64,000 bases of DNA from UTCHB3 sp008363265. Lineage in GTDB: Bacteria > Bacteroidota > Ignavibacteria > Ignavibacteriales > Ignavibacteriaceae. Below, piece after piece: positions 52,245 to 61,667 of this stretch. The position numbers and the translations under genes are program-made. The stretch covers positions 1-64,000 of the forward strand of contig BTUW01000006.1 in the NCBI GenBank assembly GCA_045863055.1. The letters run 5' to 3'. The notes beneath the pieces are model-generated. The model was not told the DNA's origin. It ran no database searches and saw only the letters and a list, made by a program, of their open reading frames with translations. Each line of letters starts with the position of its first letter. The first letter of the stretch is position 1.

Positions 52245-55200
52245 ATGAAGAAGATATATATTTTTGCAGTTTTGCTTTTAGCTGCTGTATCGGTTTTTTC
52301 AACGGTGTTTTTAATGCCGGGAAGTGTTTCGGCATCAGAGGAAGTGCCTGATGTGAAGGAAAAGAGGCTGACTGCTGAAGGGGTGTCATCAGGATCCTCC
52401 GACTCTCTGATAGCTATTTTTAACCGGGCACTTACCGCGTTTGACTCGGCAAAATACAATGTTGCCATAAATACCTGGTATGGCATACTTGAAGGTTTCA
52501 AGTCGGAAGGCGACATCGAGAATTATGTGATCGCGGCGAGTAATATCGGGATCGCGTTCAATAACATGAAGAAGCATGGCATTGCCCTCGATTGGGCCCT
52601 CCACGCGCTTGAGGTCGCGAAAGCTGAAAAACTGTACTCCTACGCAGAAAACTACTACGAATCGCTGATCTCCAAGTATGAAGGATTTTACGTTGGAGTC
52701 GCAGCCATTAAACATGCTCAGGAGGCAGTCGACTTCTTTAAATCGGCCGGTAAGGGAAATATCGCCAATACCTACCTTGAGAGGCTTGATGGCCTTAAAG
52801 CGAATGTTGCAGAAGTTGAGGCAAGATTAAAGACCAACGAATCACTGGCAACGACTGAAAAGAACCCCGGATCGCTCGCAAAAATTCATGTGAGTCTCGG
52901 AGAATATTATAAGTTTTTAGGACAGTTCGATAAAGCCAGGGATCATTCGATACAGGGGCTGAAGTTTTCCATCAGCGCGGGGCTTGATTCACTTGCTTCC
53001 CTCGCGCTTTCTGACCTGAGTTATCTCGACATGATGGCGAAACACCTGCGGGATGACAAATATGCCGGACTCTGGAAAACCGCCGGAGGCAGGGAGATGA
53101 TAAAGGTTTTCTCGATCGAGGAGGTTAAATACATAACTCCCGATTCGGTAGTGGTCAGAGTGCACGGCGGGGCATTCGACAATATTGTTCCTGGTGCAGA
53201 AGTCAATCTTTGGGCGGGTGTGTATCCGGAACTTCCGGAGCATGACGTTTATCATCTCGCACGGGGGAAGGTGATCGAAACCGGCAATTATTCCGCTTAC
53301 GTGGGTGCCAGACTGTTCTATCCAGAGAACCCTCAAAAGCATTTACTGATCGTAGATCATGCCTATATCCCTGTTACAGTACCGGCAGGCTACACTTCGC
53401 CGTTGCTGGATGTGGCGAAGTCTGATATAAATTTTCGCAAGTATGACAACGAGACGATCTATACTTTTAACATGCTCAGCAAACTTGCCGATCCGGCCAT
53501 AGATGGCAAAATCTTGCAGATACTGCTTGATGACTACAAATCGCTATACACACTCATAGACGGAATTGCCAAGGATGATCCGGTAAGCTACGGACCGGCG
53601 AAATCAGGCTCATTCAAGGGGCTTGCGTTAAATGAAGCCATCAGAAAATCGAATCTTCAGAACGCGGAAGAGTTCCTGATGTTCGTGAAGGATTTTCCTG
53701 CGAAATATCTCGGACTTAGTTTCCAGTTCATCGAGTCGTACTTCTCATGGGTCTCGGGTGAAGCGATCGCCGGGCAGACAAAACTTGGCAAGGCTGTTCT
53801 GAACGCGAAGGATGAGAAAGATCTTCGCAGGATATTTGAAATTGACAGCGTTTCGATTTCCGATTACGATATCACAGGTAAATTCGCCGATTCTTCTGAC
53901 GAGCTCTATCCAATTGGTGAGCTCGAGAAGTCGAATAAATTTTCACTCGCTGCCGCAACATTTGCAGACTGGTTGCAGAACACCGAAAAGATCAAAAGAG
54001 CCTGGCTTTCAAGGGGGCTTTATTTGAAGCAGATAGAGGACTTCCCCGGAACGGAATACGCGTATCACCGGAGCCTCGAACACGCGAGAAAACTTGACGA
54101 CTCGGCATATGTCTCCTCAAACCAGCACAATCTTGGTATTCTCTACTCCGATATGGAGCAGTATGAGAAATCGATAGCATACTACGACACTTGTCTGGCA
54201 TACAGGCTGGCGATGGTAAAAAGGGACCCCTCCGACTGGATGTGGGAGAGGATCGGCGGCAGTTACTGGGGCAAGGCATACTCGCTGGCGGGAATGGACA
54301 AATACAAAGAGTCGGTTGAGTTCTACGAACTGGCTCTCGCGGCGTATGACTCGTCGAAGAGCAATTCTTCCTCAGGCGACAAACTAACCGTCTTGAGGAA
54401 CATCGCGGATGTCTACTCGAAGATGGGTGACTACCAGAGAGCGTTCGAGATTTATCAGCGTGTTTATGATCTCGCGATTGCCAACTTGAACAAAAGCAGG
54501 GAGGCTCAGGCCCTGTATGATATGGCTTACATGCTCTTTGAGTTGAGTGATTATGTAAGAGCCATCGACTTCTATGAGAAGAGTTACAACAAGTATCTTG
54601 AGATGGAGGACTACGATAACGCCGGGCTCTGCCAGTCGAACATCGCACAGGCGGAGTGGAACCTGGGAAATTTCCAGAAAGCCATAGCCTGCCACAACAA
54701 ATCGATCGAGTACCGTGAAAAAACGGGAAACAAGGCTGATCAGGCATTTTCCTATGATAAACTTGGGAGTCTGTACTCGAAACAGGGTGATCCTGAAAAG
54801 GCCCTTGAATACTTCAATAAAGCCCTCGAACTTTACGGGGCTCAGAACGATAATGTGGGGATGGCCGGCGTTTACGACAACATCGGTGCCATGTACAAGA
54901 AGCTCAATGATTATGAGAGAACCTTCGAGTATTTCAAGAAGAGTCTTGAAATAAAAGAGAAAGCCAAAGACAAGTACGCCATAGCCGAGAATTATTACGA
55001 GCAGGGGATGGCTTACATGACATTCAACGATATCGCAAATGCCACAGCCATGCTTAACAAGGCGCTCGAGTTGAATCTGCTCGTTAACGACCGCCTCGAC
55101 GCGATCTATTGCATGCTTAACCTCGGGCAGATACAGTACGGATTCAGAAACAATTTTGATTCGGCACTGGTGATCTTTCAGCGCTCCATTGAAATGGCTA

Positions 55201-57839
55201 AAGAGATAAAGAACAACGCGCCGATCGCGTTTGCCTTCAAGCAGATGGGGATGCTCTACTCCGAAAAAGGGGAATCAGTTACTTCCATCAAGTACCTTGA
55301 TTCAGCTTTAGCCGTTTATGAACTGATGCAGGAGAAAGCCGAGATCGGCAATGTTTACCTGAATCTTGGCTCGGCATCAATTTCAGGCGGGGAATTCGAC
55401 AAGGCGATGTCATACTTCCTCAAGGCGGAGAATGTGGCCAAATCTATGAATAACATCAATCTTATCGCGGATGTATACATTTATAAAGGTGATCTCTACA
55501 GGATACAGGGTGAGTATGCCAAGGCGAAAGAAACTTTTGATTCAGCCTACATTTTCTACAGGAAGATCGAGAACCCGTGGGCGATAGCCAATCTTTCGAT
55601 CTCTTACGGAAATATTTATAATGTTCAGGGAGAGTATCAGCTCTCGATCGACAACTATAAGAAAGCCGACAGTATTTACGCCTTCATGAAGAACGACTAC
55701 TACAGGTCGACCCCCCTGAACAATATCGGAACTGTTTATTTCTGGCAGGGGGACTATGAGGCCGCACTTCCTTACTTCACAAAGGCACTCTCGATCCTCG
55801 ATTCCATCAAGTATCATGGCGACTTCAGAACCACTGTACTCTCGAACATTGGGGAGGTGCTTTACGAGCAGGATAAATTCGCGGAAGCTGAAAAATACAT
55901 GCTGATGGCTGTTGAACATGCCAAACGGAACAACGCCAAAGCCTACCTGCCGACACCTTACGGATTGCTCGCTTCAATAAATATTGACACGAAAAAATAT
56001 GACGAAGCCGAGAAGTGGGCAAAAATGGCGTATGATCTAAGCGTTGAGCTTAAAGACAGAAGCGATATCCTCTCAAGTTCACTCGTACTGGGGAGGCTGA
56101 ACCACATAAAAAACAACATCCCGGTTTCGAACCAGTTCCTGAATAAATCGATAGAGCTTTCACTCGAACTGGGTACGAACAAGTTTATCTATCACTCGTA
56201 CTACTTCAAGGCCCTCAATTTTCAGACTGAAAAGCAGCAGGATTCTTCGATCACTTATCTGAAAAAAGCCGTCACAGTGCTCAACGATATCCGCGGTAAG
56301 CTTGTTGGGGGTGATAAAGCCGCCAAACTCTTCCAGAGCGGGGAGATGAAGGTAAGGATATATGAAGCCCTGATAAACGCTTTCATTCAGAAAGGACAAC
56401 TTGACAGTGCCCTCTTCTATCTCGATATGAGTTACAATGAAGGTCTGAAGGAACAGTTTGGGAATGTGACCCCGAAATTTGAGGATAAAGCTCAGAATGA
56501 GGCAATTGAAAAAGAAAAAGAGCTGAAAAACAAGAAAGCGGGTCTTGAAGAGCAGCTCGAAAAAGAAAAATCCAAGCCGGTTGAACAGCAGAACAGCGAA
56601 AAGATCGCAAGTTTGCAGGCCAGTCTGGAGGTGGCCGAGAACAGCTACGTAGAGTTCATCATGGAAACGGTGCAAAAAAACCCGGGTCTGGATGACTACT
56701 TCAAAGACAACATCAACCCGGTCAGTTTTCTCGAGTGGCAGGAGTTCATTCCTGATGATGTCGCGGTGCTGGCCTACCTGATGGGAGACAACAACCTCTA
56801 CATCTTCGGTGCAACAAGTGACTCCGTGGGCGCGGTGGTGATGAATATCAAAAAGGAAGAGCTTGAGCAGAAACTCGTCGAGTTTTACTCTATGCTGAAA
56901 GATTCATATCCACCAAAGGAGATCGGGGAGGTTGATATCAACACTTATGCCCCGAAAGACCCCTCGAAGAGCATGGAAGATGAGATGTATCTTGCCCCGC
57001 AGCGTAAACTCGGAATGGAACTCTACCAGCTTCTCGTTGCGCCTGTAAAGAATATATTCAAGGACAAGAAAAAATTATGTGTGGTTCCCTTCGGTAAACT
57101 TTATTATCTGCCGTTTGAAACGCTGATATCTTCAAAACCGGGTGAAAATATCAAGTTCCTTCTTGAGGATCACCTTCTGTTTTACGTGACCTCATTCAAA
57201 GTGTTCTCACAGAACACGGCCAAAGAACCTGTACCGATGCGGCTTATCGCGTTCGCGAACGCGGATAAATCACTACCATCGGCTGAAGTGGAAGTTACCA
57301 AGCTGAAGAATCTATTTGAAGATGCTGAGATATACTCAAAGGATGATGCCACTGAAGAAAAGATCAGATCGCTCTCGAAAGGGCAGTTCAACGCGCTGCA
57401 CCTCGCTACTCACGGTAACATGAACTATGGTGAGATAACCAAGTCGTTCCTAACCATGGCTCCGAAGGGTGCCGGTGCTGACACCAAGAATGACGGCCAG
57501 CTGACCATAAACGAGGTGTGGGGTCTCACCAATCTCAGGAATTACAAACTTGTAACGCTCTCCGCGTGCAAAACGGCGATCAGCGAGGAGTACGCCAAAG
57601 GGTGGCTTGTTTCTCCTGCCAATGCATTCCTGAAAGTGGGAGTTCAGACTGTGGTCGCCTCCCTCTGGCAGGTGGAAGATGAAGCCACTTCGATCCTGAT
57701 GAGCGAATTTTACTCCAATCTTAAATCTATGTCAAAAAGTGAAGCCCTCCAGCATGCCAAACTTAAACTGATAAAGAATCCGAAATACGCGTTTCCATAT
57801 TTCTGGGCGCCCTTCATTATGGTGGGGGATTACAGGTAA
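52245..57839 (+). CDS. Giant exported TPR-CHAT protein, second
   Basis: 1864 residues. Signal peptide (MKKIYIFAVLLLAAVSVFS), TPRs (about 45-260), a beta-rich insert (285-385; YITPDSVVVRVHGGAFDNIV, NYSAYVGARLFYPENP), helical region, a long TPR array (586-1390, about 20 units such as AFSYDKLGSLYSKQGDPEKA), a charged coiled coil (about 1418-1480; KEKELKNKKAGLEEQLEKEK) and a CHAT domain to the end with dyad H1723 (LHLATHGN) and C1775 (TLSACKTA). Both catalytic residues are intact. The array offers a large peptide- or protein-binding surface in the periplasm. No frameshift seen. Followed by a terminator. Confidence 0.93.
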   Translation: MKKIYIFAVLLLAAVSVFSTVFLMPGSVSASEEVPDVKEKRLTAEGVSSGSSDSLIAIFNRALTAFDSAKYNVAINTWYGILEGFKSEGDIENYVIAASNIGIAFNNMKKHGIALDWALHALEVAKAEKLYSYAENYYESLISKYEGFYVGVAAIKHAQEAVDFFKSAGKGNIANTYLERLDGLKANVAEVEARLKTNESLATTEKNPGSLAKIHVSLGEYYKFLGQFDKARDHSIQGLKFSISAGLDSLASLALSDLSYLDMMAKHLRDDKYAGLWKTAGGREMIKVFSIEEVKYITPDSVVVRVHGGAFDNIVPGAEVNLWAGVYPELPEHDVYHLARGKVIETGNYSAYVGARLFYPENPQKHLLIVDHAYIPVTVPAGYTSPLLDVAKSDINFRKYDNETIYTFNMLSKLADPAIDGKILQILLDDYKSLYTLIDGIAKDDPVSYGPAKSGSFKGLALNEAIRKSNLQNAEEFLMFVKDFPAKYLGLSFQFIESYFSWVSGEAIAGQTKLGKAVLNAKDEKDLRRIFEIDSVSISDYDITGKFADSSDELYPIGELEKSNKFSLAAATFADWLQNTEKIKRAWLSRGLYLKQIEDFPGTEYAYHRSLEHARKLDDSAYVSSNQHNLGILYSDMEQYEKSIAYYDTCLAYRLAMVKRDPSDWMWERIGGSYWGKAYSLAGMDKYKESVEFYELALAAYDSSKSNSSSGDKLTVLRNIADVYSKMGDYQRAFEIYQRVYDLAIANLNKSREAQALYDMAYMLFELSDYVRAIDFYEKSYNKYLEMEDYDNAGLCQSNIAQAEWNLGNFQKAIACHNKSIEYREKTGNKADQAFSYDKLGSLYSKQGDPEKALEYFNKALELYGAQNDNVGMAGVYDNIGAMYKKLNDYERTFEYFKKSLEIKEKAKDKYAIAENYYEQGMAYMTFNDIANATAMLNKALELNLLVNDRLDAIYCMLNLGQIQYGFRNNFDSALVIFQRSIEMAKEIKNNAPIAFAFKQMGMLYSEKGESVTSIKYLDSALAVYELMQEKAEIGNVYLNLGSASISGGEFDKAMSYFLKAENVAKSMNNINLIADVYIYKGDLYRIQGEYAKAKETFDSAYIFYRKIENPWAIANLSISYGNIYNVQGEYQLSIDNYKKADSIYAFMKNDYYRSTPLNNIGTVYFWQGDYEAALPYFTKALSILDSIKYHGDFRTTVLSNIGEVLYEQDKFAEAEKYMLMAVEHAKRNNAKAYLPTPYGLLASINIDTKKYDEAEKWAKMAYDLSVELKDRSDILSSSLVLGRLNHIKNNIPVSNQFLNKSIELSLELGTNKFIYHSYYFKALNFQTEKQQDSSITYLKKAVTVLNDIRGKLVGGDKAAKLFQSGEMKVRIYEALINAFIQKGQLDSALFYLDMSYNEGLKEQFGNVTPKFEDKAQNEAIEKEKELKNKKAGLEEQLEKEKSKPVEQQNSEKIASLQASLEVAENSYVEFIMETVQKNPGLDDYFKDNINPVSFLEWQEFIPDDVAVLAYLMGDNNLYIFGATSDSVGAVVMNIKKEELEQKLVEFYSMLKDSYPPKEIGEVDINTYAPKDPSKSMEDEMYLAPQRKLGMELYQLLVAPVKNIFKDKKKLCVVPFGKLYYLPFETLISSKPGENIKFLLEDHLLFYVTSFKVFSQNTAKEPVPMRLIAFANADKSLPSAEVEVTKLKNLFEDAEIYSKDDATEEKIRSLSKGQFNALHLATHGNMNYGEITKSFLTMAPKGAGADTKNDGQLTINEVWGLTNLRNYKLVTLSACKTAISEEYAKGWLVSPANAFLKVGVQTVVASLWQVEDEATSILMSEFYSNLKSMSKSEALQHAKLKLIKNPKYAFPYFWAPFIMVGDYR

Positions 57840-57861
57840 TTATTTCCCCGTAGCGATTCAA

Positions 57862-57892
57862 GGGGTGGCCATTACGGTCACCCCCCGTTTTT
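57862..57892 (+). terminator. Terminator after the second CHAT gene
   Basis: Stem GGGGTGGCC (57862-57870) / GGTCACCCC (57876-57884) with one G-T pair and loop ATTAC, then CCG and five T. It closes the CHAT unit and isolates it from the phosphorus-uptake operon. Confidence 0.8.
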
Positions 57893-57909
57893 AGCTCAAA
57901 AAAGCAATG

Positions 57910-57948
57910 TTATCAAACTTAACAATTTCTTAACATTGGGCTTCAAAG
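57910..57948 (+). promoter_or_regulatory. Candidate Pho box upstream of phnD
   Basis: Direct repeats CTTAACAA (57918-57925) and CTTAACAT (57929-57936) are spaced with an 11-bp period; a weaker third copy CTTCAAAG follows at 57941-57948 and TTATCA lies before (57910-57915). Two or three CTTAAC-type octamers at 11 bp are the layout of cyanobacterial Pho boxes, and TTAACA at 11 bp that of Bacillus PhoP sites. Placement 70-108 bases before phnD of a phosphorus-import operon supports the reading. Confidence 0.6.
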
Positions 57949-58017
57949 ATTTTTTTTGTCAGTAGATCCCTCCGAGGCATATTTCGTAGATAAATTCGAT
58001 TTATTTTGCGACAAAAA

Positions 58018-58944
58018 ATGAAATTCTTCAAATACCTTATCTACCTTACCCCCTTGATCCTTTTTATCACAGTTACTACATACAGAGAGTATGGAAAGAA
58101 CAGTTCTGAGCTTGGATCAAAGAAGAACCCGGTAAAACTATTTTTCACCCCATCGGTCGATGCTAAACAGATAACGACCACGGCAGGCGAACTGCTCGAC
58201 TTCCTTCACAAAGAGACCGGGTATTACTTCACCTCCGCCGTCCCTGCCGACTACGTTACGGTGGTGGAGAGCTTTGGGAGCGGAAAAGCTGATATTGCCA
58301 TCAGCAATACATTCTCTTACCTTATGGCCAATAAAAAATATGGTGCCCAGGCCCTTCTCAGGATCGTCCGCGACAATGGCGAGGCGTTTTACCGGGGCCA
58401 GATAATTGTGAGGGCTGACTCCGGGATCGACACGCTCACTGACCTGATGAGCAAGCGCATTGCATATGTCGACCCCTCCTCAACCTCAGGCTACATCCTC
58501 CCCGCAGCACTTCTTAAAAAATACGGTATTGTCCCCTCAGACTCAATTTTCGCCAAAAAACATGATATAGTTGTCTCGATGGTTTACCAGAAACAGGTGG
58601 ACGCGGGCGCGACATATTATTCGCCCAAGGATGAGACCGGAACCCTGAGGGATGCCCGCGAGAGGGTGGTAACACAGTATCCCGATGTTTTTGATGTTAT
58701 TAAGATCGTTGCGCTTACAGACCCCATTCCCAACGATCCCGTAATTTTCCGCAAAGGGATGCCTGCAGAGATGAAAACCACGATCGTGGAAGCCATGCTC
58801 AAATTTGTTTCCACACCCGAAGGTCAGGAATCACTCCACAGAATTTACAATGTTAAAAAGTTGATCCCCACCACAGACAAGGATTACGATGTCCTTAGAC
58901 AGAAGCTGGATGAGATCAACTTCAAGATTGAAGGAGCACTATGA
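58018..58944 (+). CDS. phnD: PhnD-like phosphonate/phosphite/phosphate-binding protein
   Basis: 308 residues from ATG 58018 (TTG 58006 would add 4). N-terminal hydrophobic segment (KYLIYLTPLILFITVTT) without lipobox, so a signal anchor or cleaved signal. Phosphonate-bd fold: VKLFFTPSVDAKQITTTAGE, GSGKADIAISNTFSYLMANK, RGQIIVRADSGIDTLTDLMS, AYVDPSSTSGYILPAALLKK, GATYYSP, IPNDPVIFRKGMP. These are the PhnD/PtxB-type ligand loops. Binds an oxyanion of phosphorus; which one cannot be told. Overlaps phnC by 4 bases. Confidence 0.9.
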   Translation: MKFFKYLIYLTPLILFITVTTYREYGKNSSELGSKKNPVKLFFTPSVDAKQITTTAGELLDFLHKETGYYFTSAVPADYVTVVESFGSGKADIAISNTFSYLMANKKYGAQALLRIVRDNGEAFYRGQIIVRADSGIDTLTDLMSKRIAYVDPSSTSGYILPAALLKKYGIVPSDSIFAKKHDIVVSMVYQKQVDAGATYYSPKDETGTLRDARERVVTQYPDVFDVIKIVALTDPIPNDPVIFRKGMPAEMKTTIVEAMLKFVSTPEGQESLHRIYNVKKLIPTTDKDYDVLRQKLDEINFKIEGAL

Positions 58945-59705
58945 AAATACTCCAGGTTGATAATGTTCACAAGATCTATCCCTCGGGGACACATGCTCTT
59001 AAGGGTGTAAGTTTCGATGTTAAAGAGGGAGAGTTCCTGGTCATAATAGGCCTTTCCGGTTCAGGAAAGTCAACACTTTTAAGATGTATAAACAGACTGC
59101 ATGAGCCCACCTCGGGTATCATCCACTTCCTAGATAAAGATATTACCCATGTAAAGGGGAAAGAACTCAGGCAACTGAAGCAGAAGATCGGGATGGTTTT
59201 TCAGCAGTTTAATCTTATCAAAAGAAGAAGCGTGCTTACCAACGTGATCACGGGAAGACTGGGCAGGATGGGGACATTTCAGTCGATCACCGAGAACTTT
59301 CCGCCCGAACTTATTGAAGAGGCCATGGAAGCACTCAGAATCGTCGGTATCGAAGAGAAGGCCTACATCCGTGCTGATGCCCTCAGCGGAGGCCAGCAGC
59401 AAAGAGTGGCGATAGCCCGCAGCCTGATGCAGAATCCCAAATTGCTTCTGGCCGATGAACCGGTGGCATCCCTCGATCCCGCGACCTCAAACTCGGTTAT
59501 GCACTACTTCGAAAAGATAAACAAGGAATTCGGTACCACAGTTATCTGTAACCTCCACTTCCTCAGTCTGGTTAGAAGATACGCTTCACGCGTAATAGCC
59601 CTGAAGGCCGGTGAGATCATTTATGAAGGGCTTCCTTCCGACATAGATGAAAAGTGGTTCAAAACAATTTACGGTGAAGAAGCCGAAGAAGTGGAGATAA
59701 GATAA
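58941..59705 (+). CDS. phnC: Phosphonate-type ABC transporter ATP-binding protein PhnC
   Basis: 254 residues. Walker A GLSGSGKST (37-45), Q-loop GMVFQQFNLIKRRSVLTNVI (the RxxVLxNV phrase is characteristic of PhnC), signature LSGGQQQRVAIARSLMQ, Walker B LLLADEPVASLDP and H-loop VICNLHFLSL. Energises PhnDE import. Ends sharing one base with the phnE ATG. Confidence 0.93.
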   Translation: MKILQVDNVHKIYPSGTHALKGVSFDVKEGEFLVIIGLSGSGKSTLLRCINRLHEPTSGIIHFLDKDITHVKGKELRQLKQKIGMVFQQFNLIKRRSVLTNVITGRLGRMGTFQSITENFPPELIEEAMEALRIVGIEEKAYIRADALSGGQQQRVAIARSLMQNPKLLLADEPVASLDPATSNSVMHYFEKINKEFGTTVICNLHFLSLVRRYASRVIALKAGEIIYEGLPSDIDEKWFKTIYGEEAEEVEIR

Positions 59706-60766
59706 TGGCTCATGTCGATCCCCATAGTGTCATGGCAAAGAAAAAAGAGAAAGAAGTTCTTAAAGCCAAAATTAAAGCAGCATTTCTTGACAGTTTTTTC
59801 ATTTTTTATTCGATCCTCGTTGTCGACAGGATAATCTGGTCCCGCTTCATAATGCAGATAAAGGATGTCCGTTTCAGCTGGGGTGAGATCGGTATTTTCG
59901 CTCTGATCAGCATCATTGCCGGAATCGGTTGGAGCATGTCGGGGACATCGCTCTCTGCCCGGCTTTTTGGACTGGCACGCCCTACAAAGGGGGCCAAGCT
60001 GACATTTGAGATATTCGGATGGTTCCTCTTCAACATTACCTTTATCGCCGGCTGGATAATAACGAAGATATCGATAGTTGACCTGTTCAGTGATGAGGGA
60101 GTAACCGCGGCCCAGAGAATATTTACATCGTTGTTCAGCCCTGAAATGGCGATATTCGATGAGGCTCTCTTCGCAATAATTGAGACGATCTACATAGCCT
60201 TGATCGCCACACTGGTTTCGATCCCAATTACATTGGTGGTAAGTTTCCTTTCTGCGCGTAACCTGATGAACGACAACAGATTGACGCTGTTTGTATACGG
60301 AACCCTAAGGCTGGTTTCGAACTTTGTAAGGTCGATCGAGCCACTTATATGGGCGATCATTTTCTCGGTATGGATAGGAATCGGTCCTTATGCAGGTATG
60401 CTTGCGTTGCTGATCCACACCATTGCCTCCAACGCGAAACTCTATTCCGAGGCGATCGAATCGATCGAGGAAGGACCGGTTGAAGCGATATCCGCAACCG
60501 GTGCGAATAAACTTCAGGTAATCTGGTACGCGGTTATCCCACAGATCATCCTCCCATTCCTTTCATTCACCATTTACAGATGGGATATCAACGTGAGGAT
60601 GGCGACGATCATCGGTATGGTCGGTGGTGGTGGTATCGGTACCATGCTGATCCAGTATCAGGGTCTTGCGCAATGGCATGAAGTCGGTCTGATAGTGATC
60701 ATGATCGCGCTTGTGGTCTGGATAATGGACTACATTTCAACCAAGATCAGGCAGGCGATCTATTAG
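59705..60766 (+). CDS. phnE: Phosphonate-type ABC transporter permease PhnE
   Basis: 353 residues, longer than E. coli PhnE (about 260) because of an extra N-terminal cytoplasmic segment rich in Lys and two extra membrane helices before the permease core. Core: FDEALFAIIETIYIALIATL (PhnE signature around ETIYIA), SIEPLIWAIIFSVWIGIGPY, and the coupling loop EGPVEAISATGANKLQVIWY. A single PhnE presumably forms a homodimer. Its TAG overlaps the GTG of pstS by one base. Confidence 0.92.
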   Translation: MAHVDPHSVMAKKKEKEVLKAKIKAAFLDSFFIFYSILVVDRIIWSRFIMQIKDVRFSWGEIGIFALISIIAGIGWSMSGTSLSARLFGLARPTKGAKLTFEIFGWFLFNITFIAGWIITKISIVDLFSDEGVTAAQRIFTSLFSPEMAIFDEALFAIIETIYIALIATLVSIPITLVVSFLSARNLMNDNRLTLFVYGTLRLVSNFVRSIEPLIWAIIFSVWIGIGPYAGMLALLIHTIASNAKLYSEAIESIEEGPVEAISATGANKLQVIWYAVIPQIILPFLSFTIYRWDINVRMATIIGMVGGGGIGTMLIQYQGLAQWHEVGLIVIMIALVVWIMDYISTKIRQAIY

Positions 60767-61662
60767 TGGAGGGGCTGAAGTCTCTTTTCGAAATTCGAAG
60801 TGGAGCCGGCAGGATGCTGGCTTCACTTTTTATTATATTCCTGCTTTTCAGCGGTTGCGGAGATGAGCGGCGGGGTGCCACGATCTACCTGAAAGGGAGT
60901 GACACCATGGTAAACCTCTGCCAAAAGTGGGTTGAGGCTTACATGCGTCAGAACGACAGTGTAACCATTATGATAACAGGAGGTGGTTCCGGTAACGGCA
61001 TTACCGCGCTACTGAACGGGTCGGCTGATATTGCGTGCGTAAGTCGTGAACTCTTCCCGGCAGAACTCGAAAGGGCGAAGGTGAAGCATATTACTCTTTC
61101 CACTTCGACTGTCGCGCTCGATGGCATCTCGGTGATAGTAAATGAGGCTGCAGGAATATCGGAACTTTCAGTTGATGAGTTGAAAGGTATTTTCACCGGA
61201 AGAATTAAGAATTTCCGCGAAGTTGGTGGAGCGGACCTTCCCGTGAGCCTTTACGGCAGGGAGAGCAACAGCGGGACATTCGCGTATTTTAGAGAGAACA
61301 TTCTGGACGGAGAGGATTTTTCACGTTCAACCCATGTTCTGCAGGGTACCGCCGCACTCGCCGAGGCCGTTTCCAATGATAAAAGAGGGATCGCTTACGG
61401 AAGTGTCGGATATTTTATTGACAAGCCGGGACTCCATATAATCAGAGTGAAAACCCCCGGTACTGAAACCTCGATCTCACCGGTAGACTCAAATCATCCC
61501 AACTATGAAGATATCAGAACAGGCAGGTATCTTATCTCCCGGAAACTTAATTTTATTCTCCGCGATACACCCGGTAAAGCAACCGCTGACTTTATTCAAT
61601 TCGTCCTCTCTGCTGAGGGTCAGAAGATCGCTGAAGAGATGAAATTCATTCCGCTGAATTGA
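60766..61662 (+). CDS. pstS: Phosphate-binding lipoprotein PstS
   Basis: 298 residues from GTG 60766; an ATG at 60817 would still keep the signal peptide (ML ASLFIIFLLFSGC). Lipobox LLFSGC. PBP-like fold with IYLKGSDTMVNLCQKWVEAY, TGGGSGNGITALLNGSADIA, LYGRESNSGTFAYFREN and KRGIAYGSVGYF; the phosphate-contacting Ser/Thr in KGSDT, GGGSGNG and SNSGT loops are present. Membrane-tethered receptor for the PstCAB channel. Confidence 0.92.
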   Translation: MEGLKSLFEIRSGAGRMLASLFIIFLLFSGCGDERRGATIYLKGSDTMVNLCQKWVEAYMRQNDSVTIMITGGGSGNGITALLNGSADIACVSRELFPAELERAKVKHITLSTSTVALDGISVIVNEAAGISELSVDELKGIFTGRIKNFREVGGADLPVSLYGRESNSGTFAYFRENILDGEDFSRSTHVLQGTAALAEAVSNDKRGIAYGSVGYFIDKPGLHIIRVKTPGTETSISPVDSNHPNYEDIRTGRYLISRKLNFILRDTPGKATADFIQFVLSAEGQKIAEEMKFIPLN

Positions 61663-61667
61663 CTGAC

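Noticed and set aside
53992..54747. 251-residue minus-strand frame inside the giant CHAT gene
   Set aside because: Cys/Arg/Ser-rich shadow of the TPR-coding strand; TPR periodicity on the plus strand explains the sequence.
49781..57839. CHAT proteins as part of a CRISPR-Craspase or gasdermin defence locus
   Set aside because: No Cas, gasdermin-like or effector gene is adjacent, and both CHAT proteins carry Sec signal peptides, which does not fit cytoplasmic anti-phage systems.
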